Assembly (NCBI RefSeq): GCF_016545825.1
Contig: NC_052619.1
Coordinates: forward strand, 50,919,090-50,983,089
DNA: 64,000 nucleotides
Source of the DNA: Eucalyptus grandis
Lineage: Eukaryota > Streptophyta > Magnoliopsida > Myrtales > Myrtaceae
Reading direction: 5' to 3'
Notes under the pieces: model-generated
What the model saw: the letters and a program-made list of their open reading frames with translations, nothing else
Databases searched by the model: none
Told to the model about the DNA's origin: nothing
Shown: one piece after another, positions 34,528-45,989 of the stretch
How the letters are laid out: every line of letters starts with the position of its first letter
Position numbering within the stretch: position 1 is the stretch's first letter
Position numbers and translations under genes: made by a program

Positions 34528-35200
34528 AATGCAAAATCACTAAAGAAATAAATGAGAAACAAAGACATTAGAGATTTACCTTATTTGATTCGGTACATAT
34601 TTACGAGTAGAGCCAACGGTAAATAATTTACTATAATTAAATAATTAGAGTTACAACCGTTTGTATACTCAAATATTTCACAATTAAATTAAACTCAAAA
34701 GTAAAGTATTTATAAATAAACAAATGTAAAAACACATGGCACAAATCCCCAAGTGTTCTAGCCCATAGCAAAAATTTTACTACGGCTTATCCATGAAGCA
34801 TCTCTGTACACTTCTTTTCTTTTCCCTTCGTGCGGCTGCGGCTGACGAGAAGAATAAAAGCAAAACCGCTGCTTTTTATTTCTTTCTCTCACAAAGATCC
34901 ACCCACAAAATTAAATATATGTTAATAAAATAGAATATGTGAGCCCCTAATTTTATCTTGTAGTGCCAGAGAAATTTTCTTTTTTATTTTAACTGTAACT
35001 GAAGCTCCCTTTCTTAAATTTCTTTCTGCTATCAGGCTTGGATATTTATCCAACCCGATCAAAACAAATCGCAACAATATATTTACATGTCCTTTGAGAT
35101 ATTCACAGGATTTCTTTCCAACAGTTTAATAAATCGATCCAATTTGGATCGGGTGTCATAAATGGTTCAAAATTGAAATATAATTTAATATGCCCCAATG
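34528..35200. other. intergenic, 3' flank of the ankyrin gene
   Basis: AT-rich, no gene recognised. The part nearest 35200 is presumably the 3' untranslated region of the ankyrin gene (minus strand). Confidence 0.6.
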
Positions 35201-38140
35201 TCATGATTTTCCATCGATGGCATTTGTTGATGTCGCCGTATCAATTTCTAGAGACCCAGCATGACGCTTGAGGGATCCAAGAGGATACTCAGGCTGCCAC
35301 GCAGCCCTTTCTACAGTCACACTTCTTGAAATTGATATACCAGCTCTAAGGATGTAGTCGGCCAACAGCTGGACAAGACGGCATTTGTACCCAAGCGGAA
35401 CAAACAAGGCCATGTAAAGACTCAAGATAACGAAGAGAGCAATGATTCCAATGATCAAAGTAACAACGGCGATCCAAGTGCGTTTGCTTACGGTCACGTA
35501 GACCCCTGCCATAAAGGCCACAGACATTGTGGCAAGAGCTATAAGCAGTGGTTGCCTTGCCTTTCCAAGGGCATGAAGCACAGCATGTGAATCATTAATC
35601 TGTCTCCATAGAAGGATCACAACTGAAATTATTGAGCTGAACATGGCGACAGTGTTGCAAATCACGAAGACGTCATACATGGGTTTGTTCAATAGTGTAG
35701 CAATTCCCGCATCTGGTTCAGAGTTGTTATATCCTCCAGGAATAGAAAAGCCAGCAGCAAATGTCATAGTAGCAATGAGAGTTGCCACAACCATACGGGA
35801 ATTGGCCTCGTCCTTAAGTCTATCCAAATCTGGAGGCTCCAAATCGCTCCCCGGGCCTAGGCCTTTTGGTTGGCAAATTGCTTTGTCTTTGCTTCTGGGT
35901 GCTCCAGCAGATAATAAGATTGTTCGTGTTAAGCTCTAGTCAAGCATATAAAAAAGATTGTTAATTATCCGTGAAGATAGATTTAGAGTTTGGAAAAATG
36001 AAACCTTCTCAAGAGATACACAGACTTGCAAATGCAATCTTTTCAAAGGTTGCTATGGAAACTAAATTCCTCTCGGTAACTACTTGGGTGGTTCAAACTC
36101 TAGTTATTTTCGTCTCTCCCGCAATGGAAGCGGCTAAACAATAATGGAAAACAAAAGTAGATATTGTGGAGATCAATACCTGGTGAAGTGGAGCATCTAT
36201 TTTTTTCAGTTGCTCATCTACAATGTCAAGAGCCGTCAAGTTGCTGTTGTTTACAAGCTTAAGATTGACCCTATTGTCCCGAGTGAGAGACAATAGAACC
36301 TCGGGTTGCCATTGTAATGTGGCCAAATGTAGAGGCGTATTTCCTAACTTGTCTTTCACATTTATGAGCTTCTCAAGCTCAGGATTACTGAGTATGTACT
36401 TCACTACAGAGGCCCTTCCATACTTTGCTGCAACATGAAGTATATTTTGCCCTTCCTTAAAATTTAGCAGCTCTTCTGGATCTGGCCAATGTTGAAGCAA
36501 ATCCTTAATTGTTTCGAGATGACCCATTTTGGATGCAATGTGGATCGGAAGATAGCCCTCTTTGTCATATTCAATGGCACTTGAAGTGAATTCATTGACC
36601 AAGAATTTGACTCCATCGACATAATTCACATATGCTGCTAGATGGAGCGGAGTACCACCTCCAGCATCACTTAGAAAAAATAACTCTTTCTTCCGCTTTA
36701 ACATCTCTTTTAGCATTTCTATGTCATTACAAAACAGCAAAGAAATGAATTTGTGCCATGCTCATAACCAAGGAGCTGGTAATTGTTAACTACTATATTT
36801 TCTTAAAATGAATAGAAAAAATGCGACAATTCATGGAATCCATAATTAAAATGTAATCTTAGGTGGATAATTTCAGTATAGACCATGGAGAATGCTTCTA
36901 GGCATAGAAATATTCATTTCCACGTAGTAGTTGATCGCATTTGAGTTATTAAGGGCAGCCATGACATGAGTCTCTTCCTGTTTTATGAAAGGTCATTGGA
37001 CAAAAATAAAAGTGGTTTAATATCTACAATGGCTTATACCATGAGTACCTGCTACCGAAGTACTAAACTTATAATATTTTTCAGGGGTAAGTCTGGCTAG
37101 CACCCAAGTCCAAACATATTGAAATATGCCTCCTTATAGGAATTTTTTAGTAATTGGTGCAGGCACTAAAACGTACAAACTTTGTATTGATTCCCCAATT
37201 ATGTCCCAATTTTTTTTTATCTCATGTGAAAACCAACTTTTGCTTGAGTCCCAATTTTAGCTCAAATGTCTTATTTGTCTCATTACACTAGCTTATCTTA
37301 ACTGGGGGCCTAAACTTTATCTGGTATCATAAAAAACGTAGTCATTTTTAGTTCAGCGGCTCATGTGGAACAAAAGTAGACATGCATATGGTCCGAATGA
37401 TATATTTACTGGAGAGAGAGCCATAAGTACAACCACTAACCTATCGTTTGGTGCATCACGGCTCCGTGGACCGGCGACATGCCTTCCAATGAAGAGACTT
37501 TCTCCCCATCCACTGCTTCCATCAAAAGCACAAGACTCCTCAAGTCTCCCGTCTCGACTGCCAAGTACAGCGGGCACTTACGCTCTCTGTTCTCCTTATA
37601 AACCAAATTTGACCCTCGATTCAAGAGCATACGAGTCAATTCGTAGTGACCGTTCCTCACAGCCTCGTGCAGCGCTGTGTTGCCCGCGTCATTCGCCATG
37701 TCTACGATCCCATCGCAGTCAAGGAGGAGTCTGGCCGTGTGGATCCTTCCGGCTCTCGCTGCGACGTGGAGCGCGGTGTCCCCTCGGAAATTCGCCTCAG
37801 TGGCGCGCCCCTTGTCGCGGATGACCTCGAGGAGGGCTCGAAGGATGTCGCAATTCTCGATGCCCGCTGCGACGTGGAGCAACGAGTTCCCAGAAGGGCC
37901 CTGTATGTCTATGATCTCGGACAAAGGGACTCCCTCTTCTGCGGAATACTTTTCGAGGGCTTCGATGAAGTTGTCAACGTCGCCTTCTTTCGCGGCGGCT
38001 TGTAGCCGCGGACTTACACGCCATTTGACCTCTGCTGGGCTGTGTGGTCTGTTTAAACCTTCCAGCGCTTTCAATCTGGCCATTCTCTGCTCCCACATTT
38101 CATTATCCTCCATAGTTATACTCACGCGATGGCGATCCAT
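35201..38140 (-). CDS. ankyrin-repeat membrane protein with PGG domain (ACD6/ITN1-like), three exons
   Basis: Predicted exons on the minus strand are 38140-37441, 36718-36180 and 35935-35201, spliced at GT..AG borders with compatible phases; together they give 657 residues with no stop. Exon 1 and exon 2 carry ankyrin repeats (for example GNSLLHVAAG, GDTALHVAARAGR, GNTALHEAVRNGH, GTPLHLAAYVN, GYLPIHIASKMGH, GQNILHVAAKYGR, GNTPLHLATLQ), about residues 50-400. Exon 3 has the PGG domain (TFAAGFSIPGG, about residues 470-480) and four hydrophobic segments between about 460 and 600. Family members sit in the plasma membrane or endomembranes and act in defence, cell death or salt signalling; the exact role here is inference. 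The start could instead be the ATG ten codons downstream (MEDNEMWEQ). A decayed copy of the last exon lies at 56585-57226. Confidence 0.9.
36719..37440 (-). other. intron 1 of the ankyrin gene
   Basis: Donor ATAG|GTTAGT at 37441/37440 and acceptor GACATAG| at 36719 join codons cleanly (isoleucine, then glutamate split after its first base). The intron is 722 bases. The stretch 37130-37340 resembles the tail of a repetitive element also seen near 47030-47180 (words such as CCCAATTTTAGCTCAAATG and CCAATTTTAGCCCAAATA). Confidence 0.8.
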
Positions 38141-38259
38141 CTTTAGACTCTTAAATATGAATATCGTCCCTTCTCTCCAAGATTTATAGCACAGCCAGGA
38201 CATGGATATTTTTTCTTTTTTAGCTGCCCGGGCACATCTTGTGGACAAGAGCAACTCTT

Positions 38260-40104
38260 CAAAAAGAAATATCTACGCGCGTGAGAACACCAACCGCCGA
38301 ATATATTCCCCAACGTGCAGTCATATCAGGAACATTGTTTAATGCAAGTAGATCCCCAAAAATTGTGGGTCCCGCGAAATTGCACAGGGCGTAACTCTAA
38401 ATTTCAGACTATTTGGAAAAACAAATCCAAATCTAATCCGACCGGACATTGATCAATTTATAGGTTAAACACGGCTGCCATCATTTCCTTGTACCACGCC
38501 CAGGCAACCTTGGAGAAGGCATTGTGAGGATCAGGCGGGGAGATAAGGGTGTTTAACCCATTAAGTCCCCCCAGTGTTATCATTACTCTATTTTACGACA
38601 TTGATCGATAAATGAATTTAGTCTAAAGTCCATCTTTCTCAATTTAAGATGGGTTTTGCAAAAACATACGTGAAAATTGAAAGAAAACTAAACTACTTGA
38701 CTAGTAATGCAGGGATAAGATTATTTTACAGTGAGATTAATAAGTAAATTGCTAAATTATTTTTTATTAAGAAAATTTATACATGAATCTAAATTTTTTA
38801 TCATCATTGAAATTTTAAACATTGATATTTTAGTTTTTAATATTAAATGTTAATTTGATCCACAATCTTCATTTTCGTTGAAATTATCAATTCTTCCTCA
38901 TGATTGAACTTAGTCATAACATAGCTAGTTACCTGATTATTCAAATAGTCTAAAACTAACTCAAGAACATCCTTTTAACTACGTTCTCACCCATGCACAT
39001 GTATAAGAATTGTGGCAGCAAATTATATGCACATAAATGTCACTAAGAAAAATTTGGCATAATAATTTAGGTCATAAGTCTAGCACGTGATTGAGCTAGA
39101 TCATACAATACAATTGCATTATTGTCATAAAGTCGCTCAAAGCTAACTAAAAGAGAGTTTCATTATTAGTGAAGAATTTTCTTTGAGACACTAATTAAAC
39201 ATACATGATAAGAAATATTTCAATTTTCAATACACTAATTACACATAACACTAGAGAAGTAGTGAATTGAAACTTGTAAACTTTTTGTATGTGTGGCTGC
39301 TTAATAATTATCTTGAGACTCTCGTTAACAAGATGTAACTAAAAAATATCCCTCAAATCTATCTTAATTGAATGTATCATAACATAAATTCAATGCTATC
39401 CAACATCACTTCGTGCAAAAGTGAAACTTTTGAGTACAAAAGTGCCAAGATTTATTACATATATTTCTTTTAGAAGTAACTTGAAATTTTGAATATATCA
39501 TGGATTTTAAGTTTGAATTTTTCCATTGTGACTTGGGTTTCAAAGGTTTTGGTGAGGCCATTTTTTGTTGTTAAAATTAGTTAATTTATTGAGGTCAAAA
39601 AATAAAAATTAGTGGGGTCAAATTATCGGATGCTTAAAATATTTATCCACTAAAAATATCTGCAATTTGACTGAGGCAATTACGAAAACATGGGAATCAT
39701 ATCCGCAGGACACATACAGCGAAAGGAAAGGTGGATAGTTGAGTGTGTCATCTTTATCCTCGGTTTCAAGTATTTACAGAGATTGAAGCTCGGTTGACTA
39801 TCTTCTCCTTTTCCCCCTAATTTCTTCACGTTCTTAGTAGTTGTTTTCTCAACTCTGTCCCGATCTTTACTGTCTCTATACCTTTTGTTTTCTTTTTCTA
39901 TTGGTACGGATCTTTTTTTTAATGTAGCGCTTCATCAGCATCACTCATCCTCCCAAAATAAATTGGGTCTTTTTCTAATGCGGTGCTACATGCAACACCA
40001 CATAAATTGGTATTGCTTGTCTTTGAAAATATTAAAATGAATATTTATAAGGAGGATACCAAATTCAAGTTTTTGGCTTTGTTAGTGAAAATAAATAAAG
40101 TTTA
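38260..40104. other. intergenic, promoter side of the ankyrin gene
   Basis: AT-rich; no gene or clear element. The first ~300 bases upstream of 38254 should hold the promoter of the ankyrin gene, but I see no decisive TATA box. Confidence 0.5.
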
Positions 40105-40124
40105 TGACTACAATAGAACTTTTT
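40105..40124. repeat. SINE target-site duplication, left copy
   Basis: TGACTACAATAGAACTTTTT begins at 40105 and is repeated at 40307-40326. Confidence 0.9.
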
Positions 40125-40306
40125 TTTTTTATGATCCAGAAACCCCGAAAGTTCGACAACCGACGGGAAGAAACCAGGGTTGACGCAAGTTAGCCACCAC
40201 ACTCACGTCAACGGTTAAGTCACCAAGTAACGCCACTGAAATTCGAACTTGGCACCTTTCGTGGGAGGCACAAAGCTCAAGCCAACTATGCCACCGCAGT
40301 GGGTGG
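40125..40306 (-). mobile_element. tRNA-derived SINE
   Basis: On the minus strand the body reads CCACCCACTGCGGTGGCATAG at its start, with an RNA polymerase III A-box-like GTGGCATAGTTGGC and, about 35 bases later, a B-box-like GTTCGAATTTC. The other end (plus view) is a T-run, that is a 3' A-tail, at 40120-40130. A 20-base target duplication TGACTACAATAGAAC(T)5 surrounds it. About 180 bases long. This is a clean short interspersed element insertion into intergenic DNA. Confidence 0.85.
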
Positions 40307-40326
40307 TGACTACAATAGAACTTTTT
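40307..40326. repeat. SINE target-site duplication, right copy
   Basis: Identical to the copy at 40105-40124. Confidence 0.9.
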
Positions 40327-42760
40327 GAACCATAGAAGTTTAAGAATGTTTTGTACAAGCTATTTTCTTATATGTGCAATCTTCATGTTACTGTGATTCT
40401 TAAAAGTACATTTGACTTCAACTAAATTGAGTTTGTTAATATTTTGGGATCAATAAATTTGAACTTACTTTTATTATTATGAGATTTAGTTGGGCTTCCA
40501 TCTTACTATATTTTTAAAGAATTGATTGCATGACAGTTTTTAGTGTATTGTGAAAATAATAATTTATTTTAAATCAGAAAAATTTAAATTATAAATTATT
40601 ATAAATTATTATGAAATCTACTTATTTAAGAATTTATGATTAATAATATATTATTATTCTCAGGATATCTTGAGAATTGTTATGTTATTAAAGTATTTTT
40701 ATAAAATGAGTAGCAATAGTGAGTGTTAGCGTACGAGGGAAGTCTCATCCCCACTTTATTTCCCTTAAATCAAGGAAAGTGGGCCTTTTTCTTAGGGCCG
40801 AAAGAAAAAGCGAATCCGCTGATTGTTGATCAGTCATTGTCTGTGTATGCCAACTATATCTTAATTGGTTTGAGTCATTGACAGCGAACAGTAACCTAAC
40901 GCGATACCCACCGCACAATCACAAAATATCTGGGGGAATTGCGATGAAGAAGCAATGAAAAGAAATAAAACCTAACATAAAAGGCAGTGCTGTTTTGCAA
41001 TATTCAGAAAAAGTGGCCAGAATAGTCATAAAGACCACCGGCAACGCACTTAGAATGGAAAAGAAGACCCACCCGTGAAATTAACAACCGAATGAAATGA
41101 TGGTCTCTTCTTTTTCCAAGCATATAGACAAGGCACTGGAAGAAACAGACGGAAGGATCTGACAAGGACCCCATGAGCAGATCATCACGTGGCTTATTAT
41201 CACATGCGGGACTGGAACGCACCCATCTCGGCTTTCGATCTCGCCAGACGATTGAAATGATATCTGACAAGAAGCCAATGCTTAAGCGTGCCCGTGTTGT
41301 CGGTAAGATTCCTGTCCAAAGAAGCCCTCAAGGAAAAATACACGATACACGAGGATGCATCCAGTTGGCAAGAAATTATTAACTATTACTCCTTCCCGTT
41401 TTGGCCTCTCTTTTCCCGTTCTTCAGGAAATTTTCCTTCAATAACTAAACTTATGAGAAATGATCATGTAGATCCTATACTACTATTATTATAGGAATTT
41501 TATTAGCATAACAGTTTTTGAAATATATAAAAATAAAAATTTATTATAAGCCACAAATTCTTTAAAAAAAAAAAAAGGTTCTATAATAATTAATAATTAT
41601 TTCTTATTTAGTTCTTTATGATATAGTATAGACTCACATAATAATTTAAAAATTACCATCCAATCATTTCTTTTATGATATCCACTTTCTGGCAACAACT
41701 TATCACCCCTTAAAAGATAAAAAAAAGGTGACTAAACAAAAAGCTTCAAAACTTATTGTAAAAATGCATTTGATCCTAAAATATTAGTCAAATTGGTGCT
41801 ATCTAGCACCTCCTTTAATTCCATCTAATTTGAGTAACAAAACATGCCAATATGAAGATTTTTACTTTTTTTATTGGACTTGGAATGCCTGAAGATCTAC
41901 TTTCATTACTGGCATAGTTAGAAACAAATTTTGCCCAAGCATCAATTGACTTCCACAAACAACTTATATTAGTGCTCTTATAATTAGACAATAAATAGTT
42001 TCAATTAATTTAGCATTCATATTCCTGTTTTTATAATTTTTGAGATTTTTTGTGTAAAATGCGTAAATAGGAGTATTGCAATAGTGTGATTATTTTAATT
42101 TAAGTGTATGGTATTATTGATTGTTTGATAGTTAATAATTTTTTGTTTTTATCTTGATGCAGCATATTCAATGTAAGAGTACCAATGAGTCTGATAATTT
42201 AAATATCAGCAAGATAAATAAGGACTCCTTTAAGAGAAAATTTGAAAAGTGGGTAATTAACTCTTTTGTCCTAATTTTTCTTCCTTTTTTTCTTTTGGCC
42301 AATTCTACCTCAAAGCTGAATTCCATTACGCTATAAGAGTGGCATGTTTGTGAGGGTAAAATGAAAAATTTGAAAGTGAGACGAATTCACATTCTGACTC
42401 GAAATTGGTAGATATCATTAAAAAAAAAAAAAAAACCATTGAAAAGGGTCCATTTAGGATTTTTAGCTTTTTATGTAAGATGCAAACGTTATCCTATTTT
42501 CCTCCGTCTGCAAACGTTAGGGTAACTTTGAATTATATGAGGCGATACCCGCCCAGGAAGAAATAGCTCCAGGAAATTTTCAAAGCAAAACAGAATCAAC
42601 GAAAAGAACTTAAAACAAAAGTAAAAGACAAGCCCTGTTACGGTAAACACGAATTCGCTTATTTCAGCGGTTTCTTTTCATTCTTTATATATATATAATT
42701 TTTGCAACATGGTATTCTTTTTTTCCTATTGGACAACCTAATCGGCATAAGCAACTATTT

Positions 42761-42795
<35 letters not shown>

Positions 42796-43264
42796 TGTCT
42801 GTTGTTGGGCTAAGTCTCTGTTAAATTCTAAAAATAAGATGAGTCTTGATCTTTTATTAGTTTTAGCAGTTTACTTTGTTTGATAAAGTTGTTTATCTTC
42901 CGGGTTCTTTCCTTTCAGTCTCCTCCTGGAATGTCCCTGTGCTACCATTGAACACCCGTACTATGTTTAACACTTTTGCAAATGCCTCAAAATTGCACAT
43001 ACCCACATGAAAAAACTGGACTTCAATTTGATCGCCAGTCTGCTTTCACATTACCTTTGTGTTGGCACTTTGACAATGAAATAAAAAGAAATCAGTATAA
43101 TCCTTGACTCTTGGTAATTGATTCTGCGTAATCTAATGCATGATATGCGGATGAAAATTGCCAGCAAAGACAAGGGATGGACCTTAGTATCTCATCAACA
43201 AAAGGCACCTTTTTTTTTTCTTTTTGTCATGTATTGGTTCTTATTTCTTGTTCTTCTAAAGCAA
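40327..43264. other. intergenic, no gene seen
   Basis: AT-rich sequence with poly-A/T runs, for example at 41563-41577 and 42420-42435. Short open frames on both strands match nothing I recognise. Confidence 0.6.
42764..42792. repeat. (AT)n microsatellite
   Basis: Uninterrupted AT dinucleotides for about 28 bases. Confidence 0.95.
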
Positions 43265-43294
43265 GCCCCGTTTGTTTCACGAAAATGAATGGTT

Positions 43295-43333
<39 letters not shown>

Positions 43334-43521
43334 TGATTATCATATCTCTTAAAATAATTAATTGATGAAAAATATTTTCATTATCGATAATAATTTATGT
43401 CTAAATAATTTCATGGACGATAAAAATATTTTTCATTCATTCATTGTTGTAAATAATTTGAGCAATCATTTTTTTAAAAATATTTTTTAAATGCGTTTAT
43501 TTTCCGCAAAACAAACGCACC
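43265..43521. mobile_element. MITE-like inverted-repeat element (~257 bp)
   Basis: The left end GCCCCGTTTGTTTCACGAAAAT and the right end ATTTTCCGCAAAACAAACGCACC are imperfect inverted repeats of about 20 bases. The interior is AT-rich with nested inverted repeats (AAAATATTTTCATTATCG and relatives) and an (AT)n run at 43298-43327. No protein is encoded. A clear target duplication was not found, so the superfamily is open. Confidence 0.5.
43298..43327. repeat. (AT)n microsatellite
   Basis: About 30 bases of AT dinucleotides inside the MITE-like element. Confidence 0.95.
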
Positions 43522-43910
43522 TTTGGCAGAACATAAAAGGCAAGAGATTTTACATATTTAGGTACACTTTTAATTTTGATATGTGTTTTGTAGGGGTTAG
43601 TTCCAGCTGTCAAAGAGATTTTACCCTCGGCAAAACATAAAAGGTTCGTTGGACATATTTATGCAAAGGAGGAAGAATCACAAAGGCAAGTGTCACGGTT
43701 TGTAATTCTTTGGCGCTCATGACACTTGTGAGTGGAGCTTAGGGTTATCGAGTGAAGAGCGAGTGATGTAGAGGAGATAAATACAACTAGTCCGTGAGAG
43801 TAACATCAGGACGGTTGGTACTTAGAGTTATATGATAGAAATATTATATTACTTATGAGCTATGATGGCAAGGTTGGCTTCCGTGCACAAACTCATTACA
43901 TCATCCTTGC

Positions 43911-43920
43911 CCTTTATAGA
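43911..43920 (-). promoter_or_regulatory. TATA box of the pararetrovirus-like promoter
   Basis: The minus strand reads TCTATAAAGGGCAAGG, close to the TATA form of caulimovirid full-length-transcript promoters. It lies about 130 bases downstream of the 13 bp repeats. Confidence 0.55.
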
Positions 43921-44050
43921 CAATGGGAGATCACACACAAGGACCAAGATCACTGGTCCAAAAACAAACAAAGGCTCTGGAAACTTTCGATAGGGAATTA
44001 TTTTGTCGGTATGAACAATGACAATAAACAGTGATTTCCCTAGCCTATTG

Positions 44051-44115
44051 CTACAGTGACTTTCTACAGTGACTTTCTACAGTGACTTACTATAGTGATC
44101 TGCTATAGTCAGCGG
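44051..44115 (-). repeat. five 13 bp units (CTACAGTGACTTT) upstream of the TATA box
   Basis: Units start at 44051, 44064, 44077, 44090 and 44103, exactly 13 bases apart: two identical CTACAGTGACTTT, then CTACAGTGACTTA, CTATAGTGATCTG and CTATAGTCAGCGG. On the minus strand they lie upstream of the TATA box, where an enhancer would sit. Confidence 0.85.
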
Positions 44116-45634
44116 TCTTGTCTGTCACGAGCATTATAGTCATAGTCTGAGTCATTAGAATTATGCATTGCCTGGAGATGTTCTTCGTATTTTTGCTCAA
44201 GTCCTATAAGTGAATTTGGTGAGAGAATTTGGTTTGATGAGGGTGCTTCCTCTTGATTTTGGAAGGGGCTTGTAGTGTCGGCAAGAACGCTTGGCTGAGG
44301 CCAATTGTATGGTTGAGCATAGTGGAATGTGTCCATGCCTAGAGATAAGGACAAAGGTCCTTGATCATAAGGGTCTTGGGAAAGATGTCCTCCCCATTGT
44401 GCATAGGGGTCTTGAGAGAACTGCGCAGGGTCATCTGTATCTGTCATTTCTTGCTCCTGTGATGATGCAGCCTATTTGAATTATTCGAGTGCTTTATTGG
44501 CTTTTGGTGTAAGGCTATAATGATCTCATGCAATGGGTATATTATAGTTCCATACATCTTCAGAAATGGTTTTCTTCTCTTGGCACAAAATTCTTTGGAG
44601 TTCCCGGTACTAGTGTTCACAACAACCAACAAGTCTTGAAAAAGATTTGTAAATCCGAACTTCTGTGAGGTGCGGTTAAGGTTTATAGGATGTGGTACCT
44701 ATAATTTGTGGAGTATCAGTGATGCTATCATTGTTTTTCACAAAAGCCCATGGTCGTCAGAAAAATAGAATGATGTGGACTTCAGGGTTTGGTTGGATGG
44801 TTCTCAATTCTTGCTATAAGAGATGCTTCCAGTGAGTGGGAGGATAAAACCAATTGAGGAAGGTTAAGAGGTTTTAGTCACTTTCCTTCTCAATGTTTCG
44901 ACCGAGTCCGAATATCCTAGTAAGGTTGGTAATGAATCTTCTTGTTGGAATTTCAATAGTTATTAAGTACTTATTGGTTAAGTACCATAATAGCTATCAT
45001 AATTGATCAAGGAAGTCTTATTCCTTCCAAATTAAAGGATGTATGAACGGATAGTCCGCATTTAATCCAAAAGGATAAAGAATTGAATCTCCATGGAGTC
45101 TGAATAAATATGTATAGCATTGCCACATGAAATTTTCCATATTTTCAGTGAGGCTGTCATTCTGGACTTGTTTAATAATCTCCTAGGGGTATTGCCAGCT
45201 TGGCCAATCTCATATTCTTTCTATTTTATACTTTTCATTGTGATAAAGAGTATGGAAAGTATGCTTCATGATGTACATGTTGATTTCTACTGGTGCCTTT
45301 GGTTTTGACAAAAAGTCAGCAAGCACGTTTTTCTTCCCAGCAATGTGTTTGGTTTCAAAAAGTATTTTGAAAATCATTCAGCCTATCAAAGCAATTGAGA
45401 ATTTGTGATTAACAGGGAAAAAGCAAACTTGATCTTGTAGATCAGAGAAGTATCCGGTATCCCATGTCCTCATGCAATTTGCCCTATATATTACATGTGA
45501 GAGGAAGTTGAAAAGTACTTATCTAACTGGCACAAGAAGGACATACAAACAGATTTGGTCACCTTAGAAACTGTGAATGGTGAGGTTTCTGTGCATTTGT
45601 TATCTATTACTATCTTTTCAACTTTCCTGATTTT

Positions 45635-45922
45635 ATGTCTCGAGTATCTACTCTTTGCTGGATTGATGCCATGGCCAAAGAGCAATTTATCCCTCCAATC
45701 ATCCAACCAAAGTTTAAGGATTATGCCGGGGAGACCAAAGACAGAGAGAACAAAACAGCGGCAAGAGCGAAAGACTTCCGCAAAGATGTCCAGATCAAGT
45801 TCACCCGGGGGGTTGTAGGTTATCCAACCAATCTGATTGAGGGCAAGGCTAGTGAAAAGGGGAAAGGAAGGAAGTGTAAGCATGATATTAATTTTCTTTC
45901 TATATACTTGGATTATATATGA
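45635..45922 (+). pseudogene. unidentified exon-like coding fragment
   Basis: An open frame reads DAMAKEQFIPPIIQPKFKDY, then GETKDRENKTAARAKDFRKD, then KFTRGVVGYPTNLIEGKASE. Composition is protein-like (charged, no low complexity), and the segment ends near a possible donor (GGAAGTGTAAGC). I do not recognise the family. The last ~34 bases (TTGAGGGCAAGGCTAGTG...) are duplicated 111 bases downstream at 45950-45983. It could be an isolated exon of a decayed host gene. Confidence 0.3.
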
Positions 45923-45989
45923 TATGTTCTAATATTGCGTTGATAGATTGAGGGCAAGGCTAGTGAAAAGGGGAAAGGAAGAAAAAAAG

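Larger units (their letters stand above)
43680..45490 (-). mobile_element. endogenous pararetrovirus remnant (Caulimoviridae-like), polyprotein end plus promoter
   Basis: On the minus strand, 45250-45490 encodes the end of an RNase H domain (motif KHIAGKKNVLADFLS) with one stop. It is followed by about 1.1 kb of much-broken reading frame that includes a 112-residue open segment at 44109-44447, rich in D, Q, P and S. Then come a tandem repeat block (44051-44115), a TATA box (43911-43920) and a leader-like stretch. The order polyprotein end, promoter, transcript leader is that of plant pararetroviruses. I cannot assign a genus. It is fragmentary and could not produce virus. Alternatively it is a gypsy-like relic, but the absence of an LTR before the promoter argues against that. 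Confidence 0.55.

Noticed and set aside
39983..40183. 66-residue plus-strand frame
   Set aside because: It runs through the SINE A-tail and body; chance frame.
45491..45883. 130-residue minus-strand frame
   Set aside because: Overlaps the more protein-like plus-strand frame at 45635-45922 and shows no domain; regarded as its shadow.
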